Assembly (NCBI GenBank): GCA_944358795.1 | Contig: CALVRW010000005.1 | Location: 1 to 40,914, forward strand | Length of the DNA stretch: 40,914 nt | Direction of reading: 5' to 3' | Origin: an uncultured Bacilli bacterium | GTDB taxonomy: Bacteria; Bacillota_I; Bacilli_A; RF39; UBA660 | Shown: positions 1 through 8,660 of the stretch, piece after piece | How the letters are laid out: every line of letters starts with the position of its first letter | Position numbering within the stretch: position 1 is the first letter of the stretch | Position numbers and translations under genes: made by a program | The notes under the pieces: model-generated | Database searches by the model: none | The model's input: the letters and a program-made list of their open reading frames with translations, nothing else | What the model was told of the DNA's origin: nothing

Positions 1-380
1 GAAATAATAAATCAGAATTCCTTAATTGAATAATTAAATTTTTGACTTAACTTGGGGTAAGGGGAAGTCTGCACTTTTTTAGGTATTTCCGTAAAATAAA
101 TTTAGTTTTATTTTTCAGATTATCACCACAATTTCATTATATCAAAATTTTATCTAGTTTTATATCTATTTTTTAGAATAACTGTGTGAAATGGTATCTA
201 CTTTTAATTTTTTATAAATTTCATAACGATAGACTTTGGATAATCATTTTAAATTGAAGGATGAACACATTCAAAATACTCACAAATAAAGAATACTAGT
301 GTTTGATATTCTATTTAATCTAGAAATTTAGTTTAAATTTTCCAGTCTTTTTTTGATGTTCGAAATATAAAAGCTTGTGA
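1..380. other. AT-rich stretch without a recognisable gene
   Basis: No open frame with a ribosome binding site, no tRNA and no tandem repeat is visible here. A short purine-rich patch (GGGGTAAGGGGAAG, about 54-67) stands out from the AT-rich surroundings but matches nothing I recognise. The right end runs into the promoter of the kinase-like gene. Confidence 0.6.
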
Positions 381-386
381 TATAAT
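359..386 (+). promoter_or_regulatory. Promoter of the kinase-like gene
   Basis: A perfect -10 TATAAT (381-386) is preceded by TGA, giving an extended -10. The best -35 at normal spacing is the poor TTCGAA (359-364), 16 bases upstream. Transcription would start about 15 bases before the ATG. Confidence 0.5.
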
Positions 387-404
387 AAACTTGTGGTGAA
401 AAGT

Positions 405-1805
405 ATGCTTGAAAAAGAATTAAAAAAATTACTGAAAGAAGCTTCTGAAAGAAGGGAAAAAGCGATTGAAAACGATTTAGAATGTTATGGTTTTAAGGAA
501 TTTTATAACATAAGATTTTTTATTGAAAAAAAATTACATAGTACATTTTTTAAAAATAAAAAGGCAAAAAAAATCGTAAATCATTTGGATGAAATTCTTC
601 CATTTATAGTTTGTACTGATGAAGTAACACTTTATACTATTTTCAAATTATTAATTGAACAACCTAATTTTATAAAAAAGTTTAGAGATGGATTAAAAAA
701 ATATCCATATAAAAATGATGATATCGCTCAGTTGTTTAAATTCTTTTATATGTTCCTATATGACAATCCTGATAAATTTAATAGTTTGTTTGATTATGAC
801 ATTTTAAAACTTTTATCAACATCGAATGAAAATAACAAATATTATTTAAATATAATAAATTTGTTAAATGAAAAGAATCAAAGAATTTTTTTAAATATAT
901 TAAGTGAACATATAGGTACTATTCCTTATTTAGATATTAAATATAAAGGGAATAATCAACAAATAATTTATGATAATTTACCTTTATTCATTCAAAATAC
1001 GCAAAATTTATATACTTTAATGTATTTTGTAAAAGATAATCCTGCCGCTCTTTCTCAAGTTAAAGAATATATTGGAAACAATGAAAAAAAAGCAATAGAT
1101 GCGATATTTTATGAAGATAATTATCATCTAAAAGTATCTGATCCAACATTAAAAAAATTTATTAAATTATTAATTTTAGATGTAATAAAAAATGAAAATG
1201 TAAAATTTTCAGAAATCACTGTTGAGAAAGGAGGATTTTCACTTGTATTATTAATTGGTGATAAAGTTATTAAATTAGGAGACAGAAAAACAAAGAGTTT
1301 TCCAAATAATCCATATATCATTGCTCCATTGCTTCGTAAAGAATTAAAAATGAATGGTGAATCTTGTTTTGTAGAGGTTACTGAACGTGTAGATACAAGT
1401 ACACTTCCTAGCAATGAAGAATTATATCAATTATATAAAAACTTACGTGATTTAGGTCTTATATGGACAGATATAAAAGGAATTAATGTTGGTAGATTAA
1501 AAAAAGAAAATATCATACATTGGAATGAAAATTTAAATCCATCAAAAAATCTTTTGGGATTACGTACTAAAAGAGGCGAAACAATTTTAAAAGAGGGAGA
1601 TTTAGTCTTACTAGATGCTGACTTTATATATGACGAAAGAGATTCAAATATTGAACATACAAATTGTAAACCAACATATAATAAATTTGAAAAAAGATAC
1701 CAAAGAGAAAAAAATATGAACAACAAAACAGAAAAATTAATGACAAATATTTTTGAAGAAGAAAATAATTTTCAAATGGATGAACCTAAAGGAATTTGTA
1801 GATAA
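405..1805 (+). CDS. Divergent protein-kinase-like (PKL fold) protein
   Basis: This gene encodes 466 aa. I start it at ATG 405 because GGTGA lies 6-10 bases upstream; two in-frame GTG codons at 393 and 396 overlap that site. Numbering from 405, residues 1-265 are helical, Lys/Asn-rich and without a recognisable domain. The last 200 residues look like a degenerate kinase: a glycine-containing strand (EKGGFS, ~274-279), a VIK strand with candidate ATP-binding lysine (K290), a catalytic-loop-like TDIKGIN (D356, K358, N361; pattern DxKxxN) and LLDAD (D404, D406) where DFG would be. No signal peptide or membrane segment is visible. Its strong AT bias, plus-strand orientation and own promoter and terminator suggest acquired DNA. 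Substrate unknown. The kinase call rests on motifs only; a pseudokinase or an effector/toxin is possible. Confidence 0.5.
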   Translation: MLEKELKKLLKEASERREKAIENDLECYGFKEFYNIRFFIEKKLHSTFFKNKKAKKIVNHLDEILPFIVCTDEVTLYTIFKLLIEQPNFIKKFRDGLKKYPYKNDDIAQLFKFFYMFLYDNPDKFNSLFDYDILKLLSTSNENNKYYLNIINLLNEKNQRIFLNILSEHIGTIPYLDIKYKGNNQQIIYDNLPLFIQNTQNLYTLMYFVKDNPAALSQVKEYIGNNEKKAIDAIFYEDNYHLKVSDPTLKKFIKLLILDVIKNENVKFSEITVEKGGFSLVLLIGDKVIKLGDRKTKSFPNNPYIIAPLLRKELKMNGESCFVEVTERVDTSTLPSNEELYQLYKNLRDLGLIWTDIKGINVGRLKKENIIHWNENLNPSKNLLGLRTKRGETILKEGDLVLLDADFIYDERDSNIEHTNCKPTYNKFEKRYQREKNMNNKTEKLMTNIFEEENNFQMDEPKGICR

Positions 1806-1843
1806 ATAGAGAAAACGAAATAGCGTTTCTCTATTTTTATTTT
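1804..1843 (+). terminator. Terminator of the kinase-like gene
   Basis: The inverted repeat 1804-1817 / 1824-1836 has a 13-bp stem with one bulged A and the loop AAATAG. A T-rich tail follows, and the hairpin overlaps the stop codon. Confidence 0.75.
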
Positions 1844-1884
1844 CCCTCTTCCACTACCTTGTTATATATCATGCACTAGACATA

Positions 1885-1914
1885 AGAAAAAGAATCTATA
1901 TTACAGATTCTTTT
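1885..1914 (-). terminator. Terminator of the gntR-ABC operon
   Basis: A perfect 10-bp stem, AAAAGAATCT (1888-1897) with AGATTCTTTT (1905-1914), overlaps the permease stop codon. T residues follow on the minus strand. Confidence 0.8.
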
Positions 1915-2569
1915 AAAATTCTTTCTTTAACACAATCTGGTAAGAGATTCGATAAGAAATTATATAAATAAATCCAATTAAGAATAAAAAGGTAAGGATT
2001 CCGTAGTGATTTAACCATGTTTCTAAACTATTCATGGAAATAGATAAAATATTACTACATAAATATCCAATTCCCAAAGCTATTCCGATTAGTATTGCAA
2101 TGACAATCAGTGATTGAATTCTTCCCTTCTCTGCACCATATCGATAGATACAAGGAATTTGAATCACTTGCATTAACCCAATTCCAAAGAAAACACCAAG
2201 TGCAGAAAAAAGAAGTTCTACCATATTTACTGTTTGATGATTCACCATAGCAAATATAATACTAAACAGGTAACCAATAATAACACCAAGGAAAAGAAAT
2301 AAAAAGGATAATATATATTTACTTTGTACTACTTGTTTTCTAGTGACTGGAAGTGTTAATAAATATCGATCACTATGATTAAACTCATCATAATTAAAAG
2401 TAGCAATCGTACACATTCCAAGTCCTAGTGCGATCATCATCATAAAAAATCCATTTATTTTTTGAAAAAATCCAACGGCACAAAAGATAATTAAAAAGGT
2501 AAGTACCGTTTTACGATAACTTTTTAATGTATATAAATCTTTTTTTACCAATCCCATGATTGTTTTCAT
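1913..2569 (-). CDS. ABC-2 type exporter permease
   Basis: This 218-aa membrane protein has about six hydrophobic segments (for example ~22-36, 39-56, 88-108, 116-137, 150-172, 190-210). Its N-terminal MGLVKKDLYTLKSYRK and the pattern NYDEFNHSDRYLLTLPVTRK resemble the ABC2_membrane_5 family of small permeases that pair with a YtrA-regulated ATPase. It overlaps the upstream ATPase by 4 bp (ATGA), so the two are translationally coupled. The substrate cannot be read from sequence; relatives handle antibiotics, peptides or unknown envelope-active compounds. The permease role is secure, the substrate is not. Confidence 0.8.
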   Translation of the reverse strand: MKTIMGLVKKDLYTLKSYRKTVLTFLIIFCAVGFFQKINGFFMMMIALGLGMCTIATFNYDEFNHSDRYLLTLPVTRKQVVQSKYILSFLFLFLGVIIGYLFSIIFAMVNHQTVNMVELLFSALGVFFGIGLMQVIQIPCIYRYGAEKGRIQSLIVIAILIGIALGIGYLCSNILSISMNSLETWLNHYGILTFLFLIGFIYIISYRISYQIVLKKEF

Positions 2570-3426
2570 TCTTTCTCCCCTTTCACATAAAGTACCATAA
2601 TATCTTCAATATTTGGTTTATCAATAACCGAAAAAGAATATTTTTTTCTAATCTTGTCTTTGTCACTAACTAATACTTCATAAGAATATTTTTGTTTTAC
2701 ATAAGTAATATAATCTTCTTTTTGTAACGTTTGAAATTCATCGAAAGAACACTTTAAAATACCATATTGTTCTAATAAGTTTTGTACCTCATCTTTCAGT
2801 ATAATCTTACCGTTATGAATAAAAACCAAGTAATCTGCAATATGTTCTAAATCACTCGTAATATGAGAAGAAATCAAAATTGAATGCGTTTCATCTTCCA
2901 TAAATTCTCGAAAAATATCTAATAGTTCCGTTCTTGCAATAGGGTCTAATCCACTCGTTGGTTCATCTAAAATTAAAAGTCTTGGATGATGGGATAAAGC
3001 ACTAATCACTTTTATTTTCATTTTCATTCCACTTGAAAACTCTTTTATTAATTTCTTTGTTGGTAATGAAAACTTCTTAGTATAATGAAAAAATAACGTT
3101 TCATCCCAATTATGATACAATCCTTTCATAATGTTATTAACATCTGTAATGGTTAAATATTCTGATAAAAAACTATCATCTAATACAACACCAATCTCTT
3201 GTTTTTCTAAAGCTGTAAGTGTTTGATGGTCATGTCCAAATATCGTAATTTTTCCATCATCTTTATGAATTAAATCAAGTAACAATTTAAGCGTTGTTGA
3301 TTTTCCGGCACCATTTTCTCCTACAAAACCAACAACACTCCCTATAGGTACTACGAAATCAATATGATCTAATAAAAAAGAATCATATTTTTTTACAACA
3401 TCGTTTATTTCAATACTATTTTTCAT
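2566..3426 (-). CDS. ABC transporter ATP-binding protein
   Basis: This 286-aa ATPase partners the permease encoded just downstream. It has Walker A GENGAGKST, a Q-loop region, the signature SSGMKMK (a variant seen in YtrB/BcrA-type exporters instead of LSGGQ), Walker B LLILDEP with TSGLDP, and a switch His in SSHITSDLEH. The last 60 residues are a family-typical appendix. The ATG at 3426 is preferred because AGGAGGGAG sits just upstream; an ATG at 3441 lies upstream of that site. The start overlaps the end of the GntR gene, so the three genes form one operon controlled by that repressor. Confidence 0.88.
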   Translation of the reverse strand: MKNSIEINDVVKKYDSFLLDHIDFVVPIGSVVGFVGENGAGKSTTLKLLLDLIHKDDGKITIFGHDHQTLTALEKQEIGVVLDDSFLSEYLTITDVNNIMKGLYHNWDETLFFHYTKKFSLPTKKLIKEFSSGMKMKIKVISALSHHPRLLILDEPTSGLDPIARTELLDIFREFMEDETHSILISSHITSDLEHIADYLVFIHNGKIILKDEVQNLLEQYGILKCSFDEFQTLQKEDYITYVKQKYSYEVLVSDKDKIRKKYSFSVIDKPNIEDIMVLYVKGEKE

Positions 3427-3802
3427 TGTCTCCCTCCTCATATAAATATTCTACTAAATCAAGTACTTCTTGTTTGGTAAGTTGAATGTTTTTTGCAGTC
3501 TCAATCGTATGAACCAGATTGGTTTCAATTGATTTTAAAATTTCTTCTTTTAATAGTTCTTTATTTTTACTTGATACAAAACTTCCCTTTCCAGGTACTG
3601 TTTCAAGGTATCCCATTCGTTCTAATTCTTCATACGCTCGTTTTGTTGTAATCACACTGATTTTTAAATCTTTTGCTAAACCCCGAATCGATGGAAGAGA
3701 TTCTCCTTCTTTTAATTCACCTGTTAATATTTTTGCTTTTAATTGTTCTGCAATTTGTTCATAAATGGGTAATTCACTACTATTACTAATTACTAAAAAC
3801 AT
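3416..3802 (-). CDS. GntR-family repressor, YtrA subfamily
   Basis: This gene encodes 128 aa. The N-terminal winged helix-turn-helix (LPIYEQIAEQLK ... SIRGLAKDLKISVITTKRAYEELERMG ... GKGSFV) is followed by only about 50 residues, the short C-terminal part typical of YtrA regulators, which usually sit first in an operon with ABC exporter genes, as here. The start ATG 3802 has AAGGAAGT 8 bases upstream; extending the frame to 3871 would run through the promoter. The predicted role is autorepression and repression of the exporter until an inducer, often a cell-wall-active compound in this family, is present. Confidence 0.88.
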   Translation of the reverse strand: MFLVISNSSELPIYEQIAEQLKAKILTGELKEGESLPSIRGLAKDLKISVITTKRAYEELERMGYLETVPGKGSFVSSKNKELLKEEILKSIETNLVHTIETAKNIQLTKQEVLDLVEYLYEEGDNEK

Positions 3803-3815
3803 AAGCCACTTCCTT

Positions 3816-3855
3816 TGTATATATACATTATATACAGTTGATTGTTTTTTGTCAA
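3816..3855 (-). promoter_or_regulatory. Consensus promoter and palindromic operator of the gntR-ABC operon
   Basis: On the minus strand TTGACA (3855-3850) and TATAAT (3832-3827) are both perfect, spaced 17. The perfect 12-bp palindrome TGTATATATACA (3816-3827) abuts the -10 and covers the expected start site, a natural place for repressor binding. Confidence 0.85.
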
Positions 3856-3882
3856 TAAAAAGAAACCACAATTGTAGTTTCT
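3856..3882 (-). terminator. Terminator of the polysaccharide deacetylase gene
   Basis: The stem AGAAAC (3861-3866) / GTTTCT (3877-3882) can extend inward through ACAATTGT with one G-T pair. A T run follows on the minus strand directly before the gntR -35 box. Confidence 0.75.
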
Positions 3883-5104
3883 AATTATTTACATCATGTT
3901 GTACGAATGGTGTACTATTTGTAATACGATCAAAACGATAACCATGATCTTTTCCATAATGAATAATTCGTTCTAAGGCATCCGCTGTTTGTTGGTTTTG
4001 CCAATAATCATGCATTAATACTACATACGTATGATAAGAACCTAGTTGGCTAGTAACATTTCTTACAATCGCATCACTACCAATTCTACCAGTATCTCCT
4101 GAATCAATGTTCCAATCAAAGTAATGGAAGCCTCGCTTTGTTACTTCTTTTGTAAGCGTTGTCATAATACCTGGATTAAAACGACTTACGGTATTGCTAC
4201 TACCACCTGGAAAACGAATAATCGTTGCTTCTTCTCCAGTTATCTTCTTTAACTTATCACGTAAAGCATATAAGTCATTGAAATAGTTATCTACCGAAGT
4301 ATAAATTTGTTTATAATTATGGGTATTAGAATGAATTGCTACCGTATGACCTTCATCTTTTACACGTTTAATAATATCGTTATAAGAATCATCTTTACCA
4401 ATCATAAAGAATGTTGCTTTGACATTCTCTTTTTTTAAAATATCTAATATTTTTGGTGTAACACTACTTGGTCCATCATCAAAGGTTAAATAAATTGTTT
4501 TAACATTGGGATCTTGTTTTTTTACTACCATAACAGTTCTTTCTTTTTTTACTTTATTCTTTGCTTGATCCTCTACTTGGTACGTTATATGGTAAGTACC
4601 TAGTTTTTTGGTATCAACATTATTTTTTACTGTAACTTTCTTTGTAAGATCTCCATCATTATTATCCTTTGCCTGATATCCAGGTTCTTCATATTTTGTA
4701 TTTTCTACGACGTATACAACTTCATCACCATTTAATTCTAGTGTTGGTGCAACGGTATCCTTTACTTTAACAATACGATATTTTGAGATTGTTGCATTCA
4801 TATAACGTACTTGATAACGAATTTGATAAGTTCCTGCTTTATTGGTATCTACTTTTCCAGTAATGGATACTTTTTTATTTGGATTTCCTAACAAGGATGT
4901 TACTTTCACACCTGGTTCTTGATACGTCTCTCCCATCTTTAATTCTATTGTTTCTGATCCATTTAATTTGATAAATGGTTTATTTAAAATTAGTGATAAT
5001 AGTAAGAAAAAAAGAATGGTAAAACATATTAGAGCTCCATAAATTACTTGTTTTTGTCTTCTTATTGTCTGGTGTATCCGTTTTTTTCTTTGTTCTTCCA
5101 TCAT
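3881..5104 (-). CDS. Membrane-anchored polysaccharide deacetylase with two Ig-like repeats
   Basis: This gene encodes about 407 aa; start ATG 5104 (or the next codon, 5101) lies behind AGGTGAG. A basic cytoplasmic tail is followed by one membrane anchor (~21-41), two DUF5011/Ig-like repeats (~45-115 and 120-195, each with the EEPG/QEPG and GTYxIxYxV patterns) and a NodB domain (~203-390). The catalytic set is complete: TFDDGP (Asp pair), HSNTH (two His), RFPGG, DWNIDSGD and LMHD. It should deacetylate N-acetylated glycans in the wall (peptidoglycan or teichoic/capsular sugar); family members are Zn-dependent. It lies downstream of the PBP gene but is separated from it by a terminator, so it is probably transcribed alone. 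Confidence 0.88.
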   Translation of the reverse strand: MMEEQRKKRIHQTIRRQKQVIYGALICFTILFFLLLSLILNKPFIKLNGSETIELKMGETYQEPGVKVTSLLGNPNKKVSITGKVDTNKAGTYQIRYQVRYMNATISKYRIVKVKDTVAPTLELNGDEVVYVVENTKYEEPGYQAKDNNDGDLTKKVTVKNNVDTKKLGTYHITYQVEDQAKNKVKKERTVMVVKKQDPNVKTIYLTFDDGPSSVTPKILDILKKENVKATFFMIGKDDSYNDIIKRVKDEGHTVAIHSNTHNYKQIYTSVDNYFNDLYALRDKLKKITGEEATIIRFPGGSSNTVSRFNPGIMTTLTKEVTKRGFHYFDWNIDSGDTGRIGSDAIVRNVTSQLGSYHTYVVLMHDYWQNQQTADALERIIHYGKDHGYRFDRITNSTPFVQHDVNN

Positions 5105-5150
5105 ACATCTCACCTATTACTAGTATATCATATTATTTTCAATCTAATCT

Positions 5151-5182
5151 AAAAAAATACAACTTGAAAATTGTATTTTTTT
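5151..5182 (-). terminator. Terminator of the mraZ-rsmH-ftsL-PBP operon
   Basis: The arms AAAAAAATACAA and TTGTATTTTTTT flank an 8-base loop and end in T residues on the minus strand. The hairpin overlaps the PBP stop codon. The division cluster therefore ends here, without mraY or mur genes. Confidence 0.8.
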
Positions 5183-7391
5183 AAGATGTTTCTTTTGTCT
5201 CTTCTTGCGTTGTCTGGTCAATATCAAATTTATCTTTTAATGTGATTTTAATTTTTTCTTGTCCAGTAATTTTCGTTCCAGCTTTAATACTTTGATTGAT
5301 TACATATCCATGTCCTTCTAATTCATAATCGAGACCTAATAAATCAAATAGATGAACAGCATCCCCACTTGACCATCCTGTTAAATCAGGTAATGTTCTA
5401 TTTTCATCATTTGTCACTAATATTACTTTATCTCCAGACATTACGGTTGTACCTCGACTTGGATATTGACTGACAATTTTTGAACCATTTCCAATGATAA
5501 TTGGATGGATATTTTGACTATTTAATTCTTTTACTACATCGTCTTTTAATTTATTATAATAAGACTTTAATGGATATGTTACGATTGTATTTTGATCATA
5601 CTTTTCTGTAAACATATTTTTATATTTTGCAATACTTTCCATTACACTATTTACGGCATTAGATAATCCTTTACTTTCTCCCCATTTTGGTCTACGCATT
5701 GCTCCATAAATAATAATCTCTGGATCATCTTTTGGATACATACCGGCAAAAGAGAAAATATAATCATTTTTTCCACTTAAATAATTTCCGGTTTCATTAT
5801 CAAATATTTGGGCTGTTCCAGTTTTACCAATGATATCAAATCCTTCAATATCATAAGCATACCCAGTTGTTCCTGGATCATCCCCATAAATGGTGTTATA
5901 CATTAGTTCTTTCATTTTATCAACTGTTGATTGTTTTACTAATTGTTTTGACTCTTCTTTTTTTGCTTTATAGGTTGTTTTTCCTGTATTTGGATCAACA
6001 ATCTTATCGATAATATGTGGTTTTAGCATTTTTCCATTATTAGAAATAATTGTTAGTGCTTGTAAATTTTGAATTTGTGTCGTCGTAATTCCTTGTCCGA
6101 ATCCAGCTGTAGCTACTTCGATATCATATTGGAAACGAATACTTCCAGATTGCTCTCTAGGAAGTTCAATTACTGTTTTTTGACCAAAACCAAATTTTTG
6201 TAAACATTTTTTCAAATCATCTTTGGTAATAAATTTTTGTAAAATATTAACAACTCCAACGTTAGAAGAATATTCATATCCTTTATCATAGGTAATATCT
6301 CCCCAACCTTTACGATTCCAGTCATTAACGGTATATTCTCCTATATCAATATGACCAGATGTAAACTTTTCATCTCCCTTATAGGTTCCTTTTTCCATCG
6401 CACACATATAAGTATAAGTCTTCATTGTCGAACCAGGTTCATAAACATATGTTACAAGAGGATTTTCATAATTGGTAATATCTCTAACATTCGGGTCAAA
6501 AGATGGATAAGATCCTGTTCCAAGTATTTTTCCTGTTTTCGCATCCATTGCTGTTAGAACCAACCATTCTGGTTTATAAATTTCAGCATTTTCTTTTACC
6601 GCACTTTCAACAAATCGTTGAATATTTGAATCTAATGTTAAATAAATATTAGATCCATCAATTGCTGGTGTTCGATATTCTTTGGTATCTGGTATTTGAT
6701 ATCCGTAACGATCTTGTTGTTGTTTTAAACTACCATTTACTCCACGGAGTAACTCATCATATTTTGCTTCAATTCCAAGTTCTCCCACAATTTCATTTTC
6801 AATTTTTTTCGTACCATTTTCTTCTACTACTTTATCATATTGTTTTGCATATCCAAGTACATAAGATGCGAAATCTCCGTTTGGATAATATCGTTTCGTA
6901 TTTTCGATAAATCCAATTCCTGGTAATTCTAATGCTTCAATTTCTTCTTTTTTAAGTTCCGTAATACCTCTTCCTCCAGGTCCTAATTCTACTTGATAAG
7001 CATCTGTATTTAAAAGTCTTAAAATGTACTCTTCTGTCATATTTAAAACCGGTGCTAGTGCTTTTGCGGTTTTTTCTTTATCAACAACATGGCGTGGATT
7101 TTTGATATCCGTCGTAAGGGTATCACTTAAATACGCTACAACAGTATAAGAATAGACATTAAGTGCTAACGTATTTCCATCTTTATCATAGATATTTCCT
7201 CTTTTCGCATATAATGTTTTTGATACAGTATTACGTGCTTTCGCAAACTCATCCATATTAATTCCATAAATCGTTGGTGATAATGATAAATAACAGAGTT
7301 GAAGATATAAAATGACCATACAAAAAAAGAAACACTTTAAAATACGGTTCGGGAATTTCCAATATTTTAATTTTGTCTTTCTTTTCTTCAT
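5181..7391 (-). CDS. pbpB: Class B penicillin-binding protein (transpeptidase) with PASTA repeats
   Basis: This 736-aa septal-type transpeptidase cross-links peptidoglycan. A short cytoplasmic tail and one membrane segment (~18-40) precede the PBP dimerisation domain (KRGNIYDKDG ~63-72; RYYPNGDFASYVLGY ~167-181). The transpeptidase domain carries all three motifs: STMK (S321, K324), SSN (S375-N377) and KTGT (K523). Two PASTA repeats follow (~603-667 and 668-726). The position directly behind ftsL matches Bacillus pbpB/spoVD. As this appears to be a spore former, either a vegetative (PBP2B) or spore-cortex (SpoVD) role is possible; sequence alone does not decide. RBS AGAGGTGA; 13 bp from ftsL. 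Confidence 0.9.
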   Translation of the reverse strand: MKKRKTKLKYWKFPNRILKCFFFCMVILYLQLCYLSLSPTIYGINMDEFAKARNTVSKTLYAKRGNIYDKDGNTLALNVYSYTVVAYLSDTLTTDIKNPRHVVDKEKTAKALAPVLNMTEEYILRLLNTDAYQVELGPGGRGITELKKEEIEALELPGIGFIENTKRYYPNGDFASYVLGYAKQYDKVVEENGTKKIENEIVGELGIEAKYDELLRGVNGSLKQQQDRYGYQIPDTKEYRTPAIDGSNIYLTLDSNIQRFVESAVKENAEIYKPEWLVLTAMDAKTGKILGTGSYPSFDPNVRDITNYENPLVTYVYEPGSTMKTYTYMCAMEKGTYKGDEKFTSGHIDIGEYTVNDWNRKGWGDITYDKGYEYSSNVGVVNILQKFITKDDLKKCLQKFGFGQKTVIELPREQSGSIRFQYDIEVATAGFGQGITTTQIQNLQALTIISNNGKMLKPHIIDKIVDPNTGKTTYKAKKEESKQLVKQSTVDKMKELMYNTIYGDDPGTTGYAYDIEGFDIIGKTGTAQIFDNETGNYLSGKNDYIFSFAGMYPKDDPEIIIYGAMRRPKWGESKGLSNAVNSVMESIAKYKNMFTEKYDQNTIVTYPLKSYYNKLKDDVVKELNSQNIHPIIIGNGSKIVSQYPSRGTTVMSGDKVILVTNDENRTLPDLTGWSSGDAVHLFDLLGLDYELEGHGYVINQSIKAGTKITGQEKIKITLKDKFDIDQTTQEETKETS

Positions 7392-7404
7392 AGGTTCACC
7401 TCTA

Positions 7405-7701
7405 TTATTTATTAATGATTACGATATTATCATTATTATACTCTAAACCCATTTCCTTTGCAATATCCTTTACTTTATCAAAAGAGGTTAGTTCATTTAC
7501 TTTCATTGTTAAACTTTCATTTTTCTTTTCTTGTTCGGTAATATCGTATTTTAATTTTTCAACATTCATCTTCAAATTACCAATATTGGCCCCACAAAAA
7601 ATGGAAGATGTGAAAGAAAAAATTGCACAAAAAATAGCTGCAAAATATAACATTTTTTCTCCACGTGTTATTTTTAATTTTCTCACTTTTTTTCGTCTCA
7701 T
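7405..7701 (-). CDS. ftsL: Cell division protein FtsL-like
   Basis: This 98-aa bitopic protein has a basic N-terminus (RRKKVRKLK), one membrane segment (~18-38) and an extracytoplasmic coiled coil (~40-75) ending in a short SFDKVKDIAKEMGLEY segment typical of FtsL/DivIC proteins. Sequence conservation in this family is low, so the call depends on size, topology and position between rsmH and the PBP gene. In the divisome it would form a complex with DivIB/FtsQ and DivIC/FtsB and activate septal synthesis. RBS GGGAG. Confidence 0.85.
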   Translation of the reverse strand: MRRKKVRKLKITRGEKMLYFAAIFCAIFSFTSSIFCGANIGNLKMNVEKLKYDITEQEKKNESLTMKVNELTSFDKVKDIAKEMGLEYNNDNIVIINK

Positions 7702-7727
7702 AGCCAGTCTCCCTTTTTTCTATTCTT

Positions 7728-8645
7728 TTATTTTATTCTTTCAATCACTCTTAGTCGTGCACTACGTGCTCGGTTGTTTTCCTCTAATTCTTCTTTACTT
7801 GGTTCTATATTTGCGATTACTTTATAACTTGGTAAATATTCTTCCGGAATAATTGGTAATCCTCGTAAATTTTTATCTACTTCACTTACTTCACGAAAGA
7901 TTGTTTTCACTAATCTATCTTCTAAGGAATGGAAGGTAATCACACATACTCTTCCTCCAACTTTAATTAATTTTAATGCTTGTCTTACCGCATCATCACA
8001 TACTTCTAATTCATGATTTACTTCAATTCTAATTGCTTGAAATACTTTTCTTGCTGGATGTTTTTCACGACGATATTTTTCTGGTACATGATTTTTGATA
8101 ATTTCAACTAATTCTAATGTCGTTTCAATCGTTTTTTCTTCACGGTAAGCAATGATTCCTTTGGCAATTGATGTAGCAAACTTTTCTTCACCATATTCTT
8201 TCATAATTCTTACTAAATCTTGATAAGAATAAGTATTTACGACATCTTTGGCACTAAATGGTTGACTTTGGTCCATACGCATATCAAGTGGTGCATCTTG
8301 GTGAAAACTAAACCCTCTGTCTTTTTCATCTAATTGTGGACTAGAAACACCTAAATCAAATAAAATCCCATCTACTTCGTGAACATTTCTTGTAGCTAGT
8401 TCCTTAGTCATATGTGAAAAATTACTTTTGATAATTTCATAGTTACCAGCAATTTCACCTAATCGTTTATCGCTTGCATTAATCGCATCTTGATCTTGGT
8501 CAAACGCATATAAAAAACCATTTGGAACTCTTTTTAATATTTCACTACTATGTCCCCCATATCCAAGGGTTGCATCTACAATGACACTTGAATCTTGTAA
8601 CTTTAAATTTTCAATACATTCTTCTAATAATACACTTTTATGCAT
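7728..8645 (-). CDS. rsmH: 16S rRNA m4C1402 methyltransferase RsmH (MraW)
   Basis: This 305-aa SAM-dependent enzyme N4-methylates C1402 in the 16S rRNA decoding centre. The N-terminal HKSVLLEE, SAM-binding VDATLGYGGHSSEIL, GILFDLGVSSPQLD and GFSFHQDAPLDMRMD, and C-terminal GGRVCVITFHSLEDR and RARSARLRVIER, all match the family, with the full expected length. It is the second gene of the MraZ-controlled operon, 15 bp after mraZ. Confidence 0.97.
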   Translation of the reverse strand: MHKSVLLEECIENLKLQDSSVIVDATLGYGGHSSEILKRVPNGFLYAFDQDQDAINASDKRLGEIAGNYEIIKSNFSHMTKELATRNVHEVDGILFDLGVSSPQLDEKDRGFSFHQDAPLDMRMDQSQPFSAKDVVNTYSYQDLVRIMKEYGEEKFATSIAKGIIAYREEKTIETTLELVEIIKNHVPEKYRREKHPARKVFQAIRIEVNHELEVCDDAVRQALKLIKVGGRVCVITFHSLEDRLVKTIFREVSEVDKNLRGLPIIPEEYLPSYKVIANIEPSKEELEENNRARSARLRVIERIK

Positions 8646-8660
8646 TCCTAGCCCCCTAAA

